Part shown: positions 45,456-55,893 of the stretch, one piece after another | Numbering within the stretch: the stretch's first letter is position 1 | Layout of the letters: the number at the start of each line of letters is the position of its first letter | DNA from: Samsoniella hepiali | Taxonomy: Eukaryota > Ascomycota > Sordariomycetes > Hypocreales > Cordycipitaceae | DNA: 64,000 nucleotides | Reading direction: 5' to 3' | Assembly: GCA_001455915.2 (NCBI GenBank) | Contig: LNDK02000014.1 | Location: forward strand, 62,001-126,000 | Position numbers and translations under genes: made by a program | The notes under the pieces: generated by a model | The model's database searches: none | Told to the model about the DNA's origin: nothing | Seen by the model: the letters and a program-made list of their open reading frames with translations, nothing else

Positions 45456-46244
45456 TTAGACCTTGGTGATGGCGCCCGTCTTGACGTCGTAGATGTAGCC
45501 GGTGACGGGCACGTCGAGCACGAGGCCCGACTTGCGCAGCAGCGCGACATCCTCGACGACGCTCTGCTTCAGATCAGGAAACGGCAGGAACGCGACGTGA
45601 TCGGCCGTCTCGTTGAGCTCCGTCTTGATCTTGTTGCGGAGCACGTCGTCGCTAAACGTCAACATGCCGCAGTCCGTCTTGTCCGGGCATTAGCTTTTTT
45701 TTTTTTTTTTTTTCGAGTTGTATAAAAAAGGGATGGCGTGGCTTTTGCAGCCCCACGTCGAGCGAAGCGAGGAAAAAAAAAAAAAAAAAAAAAAAAGACG
45801 TACGTGGTGGATGAGGATGATTTCGCGCGTGCCGAGGAGTTGCTGCGAGATGATGACGGACCGCAGCGCTTCCGAGGCGCGGCCGCCGGCGTTGCGGATG
45901 ACGTGCGCGTCGCCCTCTGAGAGGCCGAGGGCTTTGGCGGGGTCGAGACGTGCGTCCATGCAAGTGACGACGAGGACTTTTCTATATTCCCTTGATTTAG
46001 CTTTTTTTTTTTGCCTCGCTTCGCTCGAGGTTTGGGGCGGGGGGATTCATATCGCGATAACTATGCCTCACTGCTTCAACCAACTCACCACGACCACGAC
46101 CGCAACGACACATCATCATCTCGGCTTTCTCGACACCACCGCGGAGGAGGGCACGTACCGGCCGGGGGGCAGGGGGAGGTCGCCTTTGGTAAACTGCGCA
46201 GCGTACTGCTGGTTCGCGGCTTCAAACTCGGCGGCGACGGACAT
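45456..46244 (-). CDS. Beta-class carbonic anhydrase
   Basis: Reversible hydration of CO2 to bicarbonate, needed for biosynthetic carboxylations and CO2 sensing. Three minus-strand exons (46,244-46,159; 45,981-45,804; 45,677-45,456) encode 161 residues, the compact size of this subclass. The joined frame reads PPGRKVLVVTCMDARLDPAK, with zinc ligand Cys36 and the Asp38-Arg40 dyad, then NAGGRASEALRSVIISQQLLG, then LIHHTDCGM with zinc ligands His88 and Cys91. The HHTDCG block is split by intron 2. The C-terminal half has the family helix DVALLRKSGLV and the strand VPVTGYIYDVKTG. No mitochondrial presequence is obvious, so a cytosolic form is likely. Introns 1 (177 nt) and 2 (126 nt) both carry A-rich tracts and reverse-complementary segments that flank exon 2. 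Confidence 0.94.
45695..46028. repeat. Inverted repeat and A/T homopolymers in both carbonic anhydrase introns
   Basis: In intron 2, TCGAGCGAAGCGAGG (45,758-45,772) is followed by A24 (45,773-45,796). In intron 1, T11 (46,002-46,012), one G, then CCTCGCTTCGCTCGA (46,014-46,028) is its exact reverse complement apart from a one-base bulge. Intron 2 also has a T19 run (45,695-45,713). The arms enclose exon 2 (178 nt). Confidence 0.85.
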
Positions 46245-47004
46245 GGTTGCTTTGATATATCGAGGAGTGGGGGTTCTTTGTATAAACGTAGGCAGGTTCG
46301 CTAGTAAGTAAGGTAGGTATATGTAAAGGCTATTAAGACGGCTGCACGATTTACACCGACTCGGTCAGCTCTATATATATGTACAATACACGTTCGTCTG
46401 GTATTGTGTGTTTGTTTTTCCCCGCATCTTATCTACCGAAAAAGTCGCCATTTTCAGCGCCGTTGTCGCCATGCCCTCGAATGCGAATGCTCGGGGCGCT
46501 TTACTCGGTAGCTGTAGTTTGCTTGGTTCGGAGCGTGGTGCCTCCGGGCAATGTCGCCATCGGGGACGCGCCCAATGAGGGGTAAACCGCCAGCGCGCAA
46601 TGTCTCTGTTTGGATGCAATGCAACCCCCCCAAATCCTCGCCACGCCGGTTGAGCTTATTTTCTACAGTCACGGGCAAAAATGCCTCCCGTTCTAGGTAC
46701 CAACCACTAGATTCAGAAATGTCGCCCACATAGTGTGAGTAGGTTGATCTCGCACTATACACATCTCGATGTGGAATTGAGATGGTCTGAGAATCCTCAT
46801 CAGAGACGGGACGAAACCCGCCGCTGGTGCTGTGGAAACTGTAGCGAAATTGGCCATACTTCTAGTACATATGGAAAGACGATGAAGATGACTTGCTCAA
46901 AGAATTCCGACCAAGTTTTGTCTTTCAGAGTTTTTATTCTTTTGTTCTACTATAGTTCAGATTATAAGGTCGTGCATGGCGGCCCACTCGCCCGTTCTAT
47001 GCAC
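46245..47004. other. Carbonic anhydrase upstream region
   Basis: 760 bases with no supported gene. It contains the carbonic anhydrase promoter (46,245-46,450) and the 3' side of the minus-strand spliced gene that ends near 47,005 or further left. Confidence 0.5.
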
Positions 47005-47626
47005 TTACATGATGGTGAATTCTCGAAATCGTCCAGGGTCGCTTCTCTCGCGCGTCCGCCGCCCGTGGTCAAACAAGCCCACACGCTTATACACGGGCTT
47101 ACCCGCAACGGCCGTCGCCCTTGACCTCGACGACGCCGATGCCGACTTTGTACATGTAGCTCCACGGCTCCGTGTCCCCGACATCGTCAGCAGCCAGAGC
47201 GCCTCGACGTCCGCCGGCCGCGGATCGTCGTCAAACAGAAACGCAAACGGCATCTCGTTTCTGGTCAGGTCGACAGACTCGTAGACGCACGACTGACCGA
47301 CCTGACCGCTCCGTTGGGCAGTGCCGGCAGATCCCGCGGCCTCGTTGACCGTACGGCGGGCATCGCCATATCTTAGGGCGTGGCCGAGGAGCTGCTTTGC
47401 CGTCCTTAGCAGCGACGACGTGTTTTGCTCCCAGGTACGCCGCCGGCCGTCAGAGGTTTCTTGACTGTTGTGATATGAAAAGACGTCCCATCAATGCCGT
47501 TAGTAGCTTGTCGGCGCCGCCCCTCCTTAATGCACCGTGCTCGTACTCGCGCGGCCTTGCGCGCTGTAATGTGTCGGCATCAAAGACTTTGGTCCGACAC
47601 CACGCGCAAAGGGTAGGAGTAGCCAT
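47005..47626 (-). CDS. Spliced hypothetical protein, 3' end uncertain (possible frame break)
   Basis: I do not recognise the family. Exon 1 (47,626-47,547) starts MATPTLCAWCRTKVFDADTL, with a C-x2-C pair. A strong donor (GTACGA), a perfect TACTAAC branch site and a CAACAG acceptor define an 82-nt intron (47,465-47,546). Exon 2 then reads SDGRRRTWEQNTSSLLRTAK and continues to RNEMPFAFLFDDDPRPADVE. Read straight on, the frame ends at 47,005 (179 residues), but its last 60 residues are Arg/Ser-rich and unconvincing. From about 47,170 leftward, the frame shifted by one base gives EPWSYMYKVGIGVVEVKG, which looks genuinely coding. Either a 41-nt intron with a weak GTCGAG donor (47,168-47,208), a sequencing error or a true frameshift would reconcile the two. 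The gene may extend left of 47,005 through a further intron (GTAAGC at about 47,100). Confidence 0.55.
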
Positions 47627-50600
47627 ACTTCGCGAAAGAAGACATGGTTTGTCTTTAGTCTGACAAGGAAGCGAGCAGGATAGGTTTACATTTTATCGGT
47701 CGGTTTGGTGCATGGAAAGCTTACTAATTGTGTCATTGCATGATCCTTTTACCATCTGGACGAATCACATGATGGACTGGGTGCTTGTGGCTGCAACCAC
47801 CGTCACCTGGCAGGCCTCGGATGCAGGAAACGGCCTGCAAACTATACCGTTGATAGGGAGAGCCTGGGAGCCCTGAAGGAAGCGCTCTTTGCAATTGTGC
47901 AGAGGGCGTATCGCGATATTGTCATGGACGCCCAAGCAGAGGCCCTGTGTCAAAAGTGGTGGGGGGTACAGGTGTGCCGGAATGCTGGCACGAGACAGAG
48001 CACAATATCCAGAGGCACGCTTGTATTCATCGTTGACTCGGCACCGGTGATGGACACGACCTGGGAGACACACACAGGTCTCACCTCTTTATTTTGCTAG
48101 GTTTCTTCCAGTTACGCGCGAGACATGTAGGAAATGCTCTCACTCCACAGACTATTACAATGAAGAGCGCAAAGGCAAGAATCTCAATCAAGGCGGAGGG
48201 ACAGCTTTTGATATCACTTCAATTTTTCCTTGTTTAATTTGTTCTAATTTTTTTTACATATTTCTTTTAACGTACCACGCTCTGTGTAGAGACGTACAAC
48301 CCCAAGTTTTGCGCACAGCAGTTCCACGAGGTCACCTCCTCGTACAGCATCCTCTAGTCGCACGACACAACATAACACACACAGGAGAAAACCCGGCCCT
48401 ACAACTTATTTTGTCTTGTTCTTTTTCTTCTCTCATCATGTCGTGCTCCTCTGCGGCTGCTTACACTCGCTTGTCGTGTCTGGCGACGGAGCGCTGCCCC
48501 CCCTCGTCGCACCGCATGGGCGTTGGCTCAGCTGCTCAGCAGGGGCGGACAAACATGCAACGCCCTCGGAAGCACTGCATATATGTTTACCCGGGGAGTT
48601 CTACTTTTTCTCTCTCTCTCTTTCGTGTTTTGTCCCTTTTTTTTTTCATCCCGTACTGGAGACTGGCTTCGTTTCAAAATCGAAGCAAACATGCACAAGC
48701 TCGAAGTCGGCCCGTAAGTAGGTGCAGGTACCAAATCCCAACTTGGCCTTGGCCCTCTCGATGATTGTTCAGGCTCCATCTCCAACTCAGCTTTTCGCGA
48801 GCTCTCCTGTTGACTTCTTTGCTAGATGAATGCCGCCTGAGCAAGGCACGGCTACGACGGCCCATGGTAGGGCTGACATTCGTAATCATGGACTGTATGT
48901 GAGCGACGTCTTGTGTAACACATCTCTCGTCTGGAAAGTTGCACATTTCATCATGTTCGCTTTCACACTCAGAAACATGAGCCATCAAACTTATTGCGCA
49001 TGTTTGTTTCCATTATTGTCTCTGCCTGCTGGCTACCACGGCCCTGCGCCAGCCTCCGAAGCTACAGCACGAGCATAGGAACGGCCACAATGTACAACAT
49101 TGATTACAACAAGGCCTTTTTTTTTTCTGGGAAGAGTCGATTTAACCTTTGCCCAATTCAGCCGGTGCGCCTTTGGTTTAACAAGCATACGCTGGCCCGC
49201 AGGGTGGAAGCGGGACAAGAATGGCCGATGCGTATGAAACCGTGGCGGCGCGTAGACAAACTCGCCCCGGGCTGGCGGACTGTACTCAAAGTAACCGGGC
49301 TTCTATGAGCAAAGACTACTCTGTAGCGAACGCCGCGCTGCCTGGTCCGAGTCTGGATCCAGGGCTGGCGGCCGGGAGGACGGCAGTGCCTCGGATCAGA
49401 GATGCACCGAATCCTTTTTCTTGTCCCAGACCGTGGGTATCCCTTCATTTTATATCTGTCTGCTTCAACTGCCAGTCTGGACATTTGGAGCTTTTCATAT
49501 CTGGTCCATTGATTGCCGCCTCAGGAACATCCCTTGATCCATCACGCGCTCACTCAACCAGCTTGTGCCGGTCCGTGTATGTCACCGCTGACGGCGACTT
49601 TGATTTACTTAAGCCTCAAGCCAGCAGAACCCGATTCTCTACGAGTGCTCGCTACTACTTAGATCCAACCGAAACAAGGAGCGCCGCGCCGCGCCCATCC
49701 CTTTCAACGCAGCAGCTTGCACAGGAGACCAGGACCGACCGTTTCCATTACAGACGGCAGACTTTGCTTTAGCAAACGTACGAGGAGGTTTTTGCGCCGG
49801 TTCAGCAAGTATATCATATAAGAAAAATAAGCTCGACTATACTGCAGATACCCCTTCCACCGTCCACTATCCCGTACGTGTTTAGGAATCCCAACGAGGT
49901 TGGGCGGGATATACCAGTGTGCGCCCCCACAGGAAAACGGAAGACCCTACTTCGCACAAAAGAAACAATAGGAAAACGCTTCCCATCATCCAGAGTCACC
50001 TGTGGGATTTTCATTTTATTTTTAGTCGTGACGGCTTCGCCCAAACTTTATTCATCGAGGGCAACCAGCCTCCCTCACAAAGTAGGCTGATTCTGGACCT
50101 CGTCTTTTTTTTTTTTTTGCACTTGGTGTGTAATTATCACAAATCACATGGGGACTGTGTTTTATTTTGGCGCCGCGATTCCCATACCCAAGCTTGAAGA
50201 CTTTGGCGCGGTTCCAACCGGGAGATTGATGAGCCGCGTCCATTTCGACTTGTGTACTAGCTAGCGACCTCGGCGCCAAACTCTCCTATTCTCCTTCTCG
50301 AGGAGGCAATATTTTTAGGGCAACGACTACGCGTATTTACGTTGTATACCAATTCGTAGTTGAACCTTGTTGTTAGCTTGGGGCCGGCTGTATTGTAGAG
50401 TTGGTAGCGGCTTTCGTAGGCACCCTGAAGTCGATCATGTGACCGATTGTGCGATGGTGATCCATCACCAAGGTACCCGTACTGTGCGATCAGAGGCGGG
50501 AAAAGGCCTTGCCTTGCTAGCGTCGTCTGGAGTCTGCGGCGCCTGCATCTGGCTGGCTACCTTAGCCCACAGGGTGAAACCCTGGGGTCGGCGCCAGCAG

Positions 50601-52470
50601 AGTCCCCATTGTGAAACGAAACGCGCCGTGCAGGTGCAGCGCCGTTTTAGCTGTATCCATGGTACAGGCCTGTCGTGGCACAAGAATTCAGTGAAAAAAT
50701 GCCGAGTCGGTTCACGGCCGGGCCTAGCAAGGATGAGGAAAATAGGGCCGCCTACTGTCTGTTAGTGCCGAGAAGTTTGCGACTAGTTGGTTGCGAAACT
50801 TGGCTGCCGAGGAGGAGTTCTCTGACGAACTAGGGGCAAGGCAGCATGTACACCGGCGATGAGGCTCTAGGGTCATCATGTTTGCAACGTCTGTCTGTCC
50901 AAGGCGCGGGCTCCTACTGACCAAAACAAATGCAACATGTCAAGGATCGTAATGAGACATGGGCGTTGGGTAGCGGAAGATAGCCGGGCGCGAGGTTAGG
51001 TTGCGCCAACCCCGGTCTTGGGCCTATCGTGTCTTTTTCCGTCGTCTGGGCCAAGAAAAGGCCGGCGGCGTGAGGTAGCGGAGTCTGGGACAGATGCACC
51101 GGGGCAGACGGCCGTGGCGCACACGTTGCAGCTGGGGTGCAGGGCCGAGGGAGTACCCAGGTCGTCAGAGCTCTTGGCACAGCGCAACAGACAAAGGTGG
51201 GTGGAAAACGACAGCGCTGAGGTAAGGAGAGGTCAGGCTGCGAGGTGTGGGATGCCACCATCGTCGGCGCAGACGGCGCAGTCGGCGCAGGATGCAGTCG
51301 TCAGGACGCATGACATGTTGCGCGGTGGCGGCATTGCTGACCGGCTGGGCGCACATTCCCTCAGCGGGTTCGATGCGGTGGACGGATGTCGCCCTTCATC
51401 ATAATTGATGTGCGTGCGCAGTGTGGTCATGACAAACAGTGATGTGGTGGGTGGCGGTCATGTGTGGGTGGTGTGCCCAAGTAATACACACATACGGACT
51501 ATGCCCCCCACCCCATGTCGCCGAGGCTCGTGGATGCGGCCATCGGCAGTAATAGGATTCGGACAAAGGCAAAAAGAAAAAAGATGTTGCACGCCGTGTT
51601 CCACAGTGGCACGGTGGAGGGCCCTTTTCGGTCGACAGTCATCCTGATGTGAGGTTTTGCAGAAATGTTTGGCAACTCACATGCTTCGTGCGACACTGCG
51701 CCCAAGAGGCTGGCTAGCTCCCGCCTGGAGCCCCCAACGAGGGATGCATTCCGAGGGGTGAACGGGGGAAGGGATCAATGCAGCCTAGCATTGTAGTTTC
51801 GTCGGTTGGCAATAGCATAATTAGCATTGCGCCGCAAATCGTCACAACCTGGCTGCGGGCGCTAATCAAAACACGAGTACCTTATCAGGGTGGGGCCGTC
51901 AAAAAGCTTGGGTGGTGGCTTTAAAGAGGAATTCATCATTGTCAGATGTACCATCATCTAGGAAAGTCGACCTGCAGATGCCAGTGGCAAGCGATCCGGG
52001 CCTGTCTGAGGCACAGGAGCGCAGCAAAGGTTCAAACCCACAAAGCTGCCAGGCTAGATGGAGGGAAGCATACCAGCCAAGTGCAGGCCACGCCGCTTGC
52101 ATGTCCTGTCTTGGACGCGTTCCACGAGAATATCTGGGGAATAGAGGGAGCGGATCAGTTGATGTGTTTGTAGTCGTAGAGGCTATCTCGAAGCCTGGGC
52201 CACGTCGTCAGGATGGTAGACTTTGGCAGGAAGCGGCTTGACCCAGCGTGGATGCTATGATAGTTGGTGCGTGCAGCTCGGCACCCGATCCATGCAGGAC
52301 GGTATCGTGGAGCAACTGATGGAAAGACAGAGAGTGACTTGCGAAGCGATTAGGGCCAATCTCACAACCGAGAAAGACGGGGCATGTCTTCGACGTCAAC
52401 GCTGGTGGTAACTGGTGCGGAGTTTTGATGCCCATTTTTTCGGAAGCTTTTCCCACCAGCGAGCACACCA

Positions 52471-52491
52471 CTGTTGTTGCTGTTGCTGCTA

Positions 52492-52522
<31 letters not shown>

Positions 52523-52535
52523 TGGCTGCTGCTGC
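52471..52535. repeat. CTG/CAG trinucleotide repeat, noncoding
   Basis: Imperfect run of CTG and TTG triplets with a central uninterrupted block of CTG (about 52,493-52,517). It reads as Ser or Gln runs in shadow frames but lies in no supportable gene. Confidence 0.85.
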
Positions 52536-52911
52536 AAGGAAATAGGGGTGGTGGGCAGGTGGGGACCGGCCTTGGCTGTCATGACCTCCCCGCTCTGGTG
52601 CCTTGATGCCTTGCGGGCAAATGTTCTGCCTTGTGATTCGCCGGCGGGCAAGACACACGGTTACGTGCCGAATCGCCTGTCGGTTGGCGTTGGGGCGGGG
52701 GGGGGGGGGGGCTTGGCTCTACAAGCGGAGGGGAGGCTGAAAGAGACAAGAGCTTTGTTGGGCTGTCCGTCCGCACAGATCTTTTTGCCAACGAACAGAC
52801 TGGACGGACCTTGCTGCTCGCATTCTCCCCCGATCGTCCGCTTCTGAGATTGGCGACGAGACGGAAAGAGGAGCTAAAACTAGAATGAAACGAAAACTTT
52901 GCACACGCGCG

Positions 52912-52934
52912 GTGTGTGTGTGTGTGTGTGTGTG
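52912..52934. repeat. (GT)n microsatellite
   Basis: About eleven uninterrupted GT units in the cyc8 upstream desert. Confidence 0.85.
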
Positions 52935-55893
52935 GCTTTCTTTTTTCCCTTGCTCGTTCTTCAGCCGGTTTCAGTTTTTTGTTGTCGCCAAATGAATCCT
53001 TTTTGCGAACGGAAATAGTGCCGCAGTTTTTGTCGTGGCGGCTCAGCAAGTGTGGCGCGCCGGTGCTGTGGCTAGTGCTGGGGGGATGATGTGCGACCCT
53101 CTCGATAGGGACCGGATAAAGACCGCGTTGCCCCCGTGTTGTCAGAAAATAAACATGGCGTGTGAGGAAAAGGGTTAAATAAAATAAAATAAGAAAGCTA
53201 AAAAGGCCCACTCGCACAGGTGGGTGGCACGCCCGGAAGCGATGTTCTCGAACCGAACAAGGGGAGCGGGTCCCGTCTCGTCGCTGGGCTTGGGCTTGCC
53301 CGGCTTGGGCTTGTCGCCTGGGGCCCGATGCGAGCGATGCAGCCTGCCAGCTGCCAGCTGGGCACTGGACAGCCCGGGAGGCCAAGGTACGGGTCTTTTT
53401 TGCTGTGCCTGCCAAAAGTCACGTGCCGTAGCTTAAATCATGTCTCCAGCCTTGACCACCCGCTGTATCCGGCCACTTGTTGCTGAAAAAAGTCACAGCA
53501 TCATGCCAAAGTCAATATCTGCGTTTAATCTGTACCGAGGGGAGCCACACCGTTGACTGATTTTTCTTGCGTTTCCAATATTTTTTGGCGTGCCTTTGGG
53601 TGGCTGGCAAAAACGGTCATGTCTTTGGTGAGGTACAGGGTAGGGGCAGTTGTAGGCATTGATCCCGGCAAATGGCAGCCGATAAAGCGCTATCCCATGT
53701 GCACGATTATGAACTACATTTTGAACCCATATTTGTCTCTCTATTTGTTACTGCAAACATACTGGTATATATCGGTCTCTTGCCACGCTACGGGATTGTT
53801 TGGCGCAGATCGAACAAACTGCAAGTGGTGGCTCTACCCCATCTTTTTGGGGGCCATCGCTGGTCTTGGGCCAGAGACAAACGGGCAAAGGAAAAACAAG
53901 ACAATTTCAACAGGACTTGCAGGACAATGCTGGTGGAGAGTGAGTCAGGGGAAGCCGGATTGGAAATAATACATGAGGAGCGCTGCCACAGGCAAGACGG
54001 TGCGGCAGCTGACTCACCCTGGACCAGCACGACAGGGTCCAGATAATAGCCCGGTGATACGCGATGCAGCCTCATAACCACGTCCAAGCCATCTGTGGCT
54101 GTGGCTTTGCTTGCCACATATGGCAGTACTATCCTGCCAACAGGGGCCGCAATGGCCCCCGGTTACGTTTGTCCTGCGGCGAGCCGCAAGATGAGAGGAA
54201 GCACGTCGCCATTTTCATTTTATTTTGTATTTTTATTCGGGTTACGCGGCGCGCAGGCTGGGTAGCACAGCGACAGTCGGGCTTATTACCTATATCCGTT
54301 GGAGGGTGTAGCAAACCTTGTCGTCGTCGTTGCACAGCAAAGAAAAAAAAAAGAAAAAAGGGACGACAAGGGAGACTGAGGTCGCTCCACGGGGGCCTTG
54401 CACAACGTAATGCAACGCTCCACGCGCTTGCTGCACCGGCTGCCGTGCCATGTGCTACATGATGCCCTGTGCTGGGTTACGCGGGTGGCATGCAGGAGGG
54501 CTGCTGTGTGCGCAGGCGGGAGACGTGACAGAAGGGACCGGACGAGAGAGGGCGTCGAGGCTTCCAGACAGGTCGGGTTAGACTCTGGAGCACGGCGTAC
54601 TGAGGCATCGACCGGTGCTTGGTGGAGAGGCGTCATGCAGCAGAGAAAGGGTTGCGCTGGAGTGGCGATTCCGGGGGGGCGGGCCCTGCTAGGCTGGTGG
54701 TGGTCGTCGTCTGCACGACGTAGGGTTTATTTTATTCAGAGTATTTATTTTGAGTATTTATTTTCGTATTTTATCATTTATTCCAACGCATTGTTTGATT
54801 TCCTAGCACTGAACTGGTACGTACTGGTAGGCCCCCCAGGGTAGAGACCCGCTACAATGACGGAGTGGGCGGGTTCTGCGGCTGGGGGACAGACAGGCAG
54901 ACGGCCAGACAGGGCCCGGCTACAGTGGATGCGCCAGGCCTCGCCGCCACCAGGCCAGCCAGCAAGCAACCCAGCGCCAGCCCACCACCAGACTGACAAG
55001 CCACCTGCTGGGCAGCCCCAGCCCCGGCCCACTCCGGCACACACCCATTGACCCTCCACATCAGCGCCCCATCAGTGCCATCACACACACACACACACTT
55101 TGGCTGTGCATCCGCACCAGTGCCACCCATGCCCGCATCGCCGCACGCCCCCCCGTTGACAAGACGCACCCCCCTTTGCCCGCTGGTCCCTGTACTTGGC
55201 GCCGCGCGCACAACTACATGCCAGCGCCAGGTATCCCGACCAGCCAACACCCATGCGCCGGGCCACTCGCTCCCTGTGGAGCCGCTCGTCCCCACAGCAC
55301 ACGCCCACCGTCGCGCTAGCCTGCCCGTTCCCTCCCATTTCTCATGGGTAAGGGGAGTTTGGCTCGGCCAGCGGTGCAGGTCCTTCCTCCACCAGACAGC
55401 CTCTCCCCAATGACCAGTTTTCCTCTCTCCTCCTCCTCCCCCCCAATTCCATCCAGTCTGCACATCTCACGGCGGCCCAGGTCTCTGCAATCAACCCCCA
55501 TCCTGGTTCCTCTCGCCATAACCGGCCTCGTCATTCCCCAGACTCGCCTCCCGTCCCTCACCTTGCGCGAATCCTCCGCTTCGTGTGCATCGTCGGTTTT
55601 TATTTTTTTTCTGCACAGCTGCGCCGCGGCCCCCCCGTCTTGTAAGGCTTCCCGCCGCACCTAGAGAGGCCCCCCCCCCCCTGCTGCGCGCCTGCACGAC
55701 CACGCAAACTCGACATTTTCTGGCTTCCGCAACACTGCGACACGTCGCCTTGAATTGTTGACTCGTTTATACGTAATTCGCCATTGAGCAATTCCACCGA
55801 GTCCGGCATCGTCCCGCCGCCGCCGCTCAACTCGCAACGCCCCGACCTGGCACACATTCGCGTGCGGCTCCCACTCGGCGACCGTCATCAGCA

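Larger units (their letters stand above)
47627..55893. other. Gene desert upstream of cyc8 (about 8.3 kb)
   Basis: No supported gene. The longest ORFs (183 codons at 49,221-49,772 plus strand; 278 codons at 52,579-53,415 minus strand) have no domain, biased composition and simple-repeat origins. Contents: T-runs (about 48,637 and 49,118), a CTG-rich repeat (52,471-52,535), G15 (about 52,697-52,711), (GT)n (52,912-52,934), an A-rich tract (about 54,341-54,358), an AT-rich patch (54,725-54,790), (CA)n (55,082-55,098) and a C/T-rich leader (about 55,340-55,690) ending in C-runs. Like the pma1 desert, it lies upstream of a widely acting, conserved gene. Confidence 0.6.

Noticed and set aside
49221..49772. 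183-codon ORF in the second desert
   Set aside because: Composition looks random, no motif, and no promoter-like leader.
50367..50460. tRNA-like stretch (GAGTTGGTAGCGG followed by AAGTCGATC)
   Set aside because: The D-arm and T-arm resemblances do not close into acceptor, anticodon and T stems.
52028..52050. T-loop-like GGTTCAAACCC
   Set aside because: No matching acceptor, D-arm or anticodon arm on either side.
52579..53415. 278-codon minus-strand ORF before cyc8
   Set aside because: Built partly from simple repeats (His-Thr run from GT repeats, Pro run from the G15 tract); no conserved segment.
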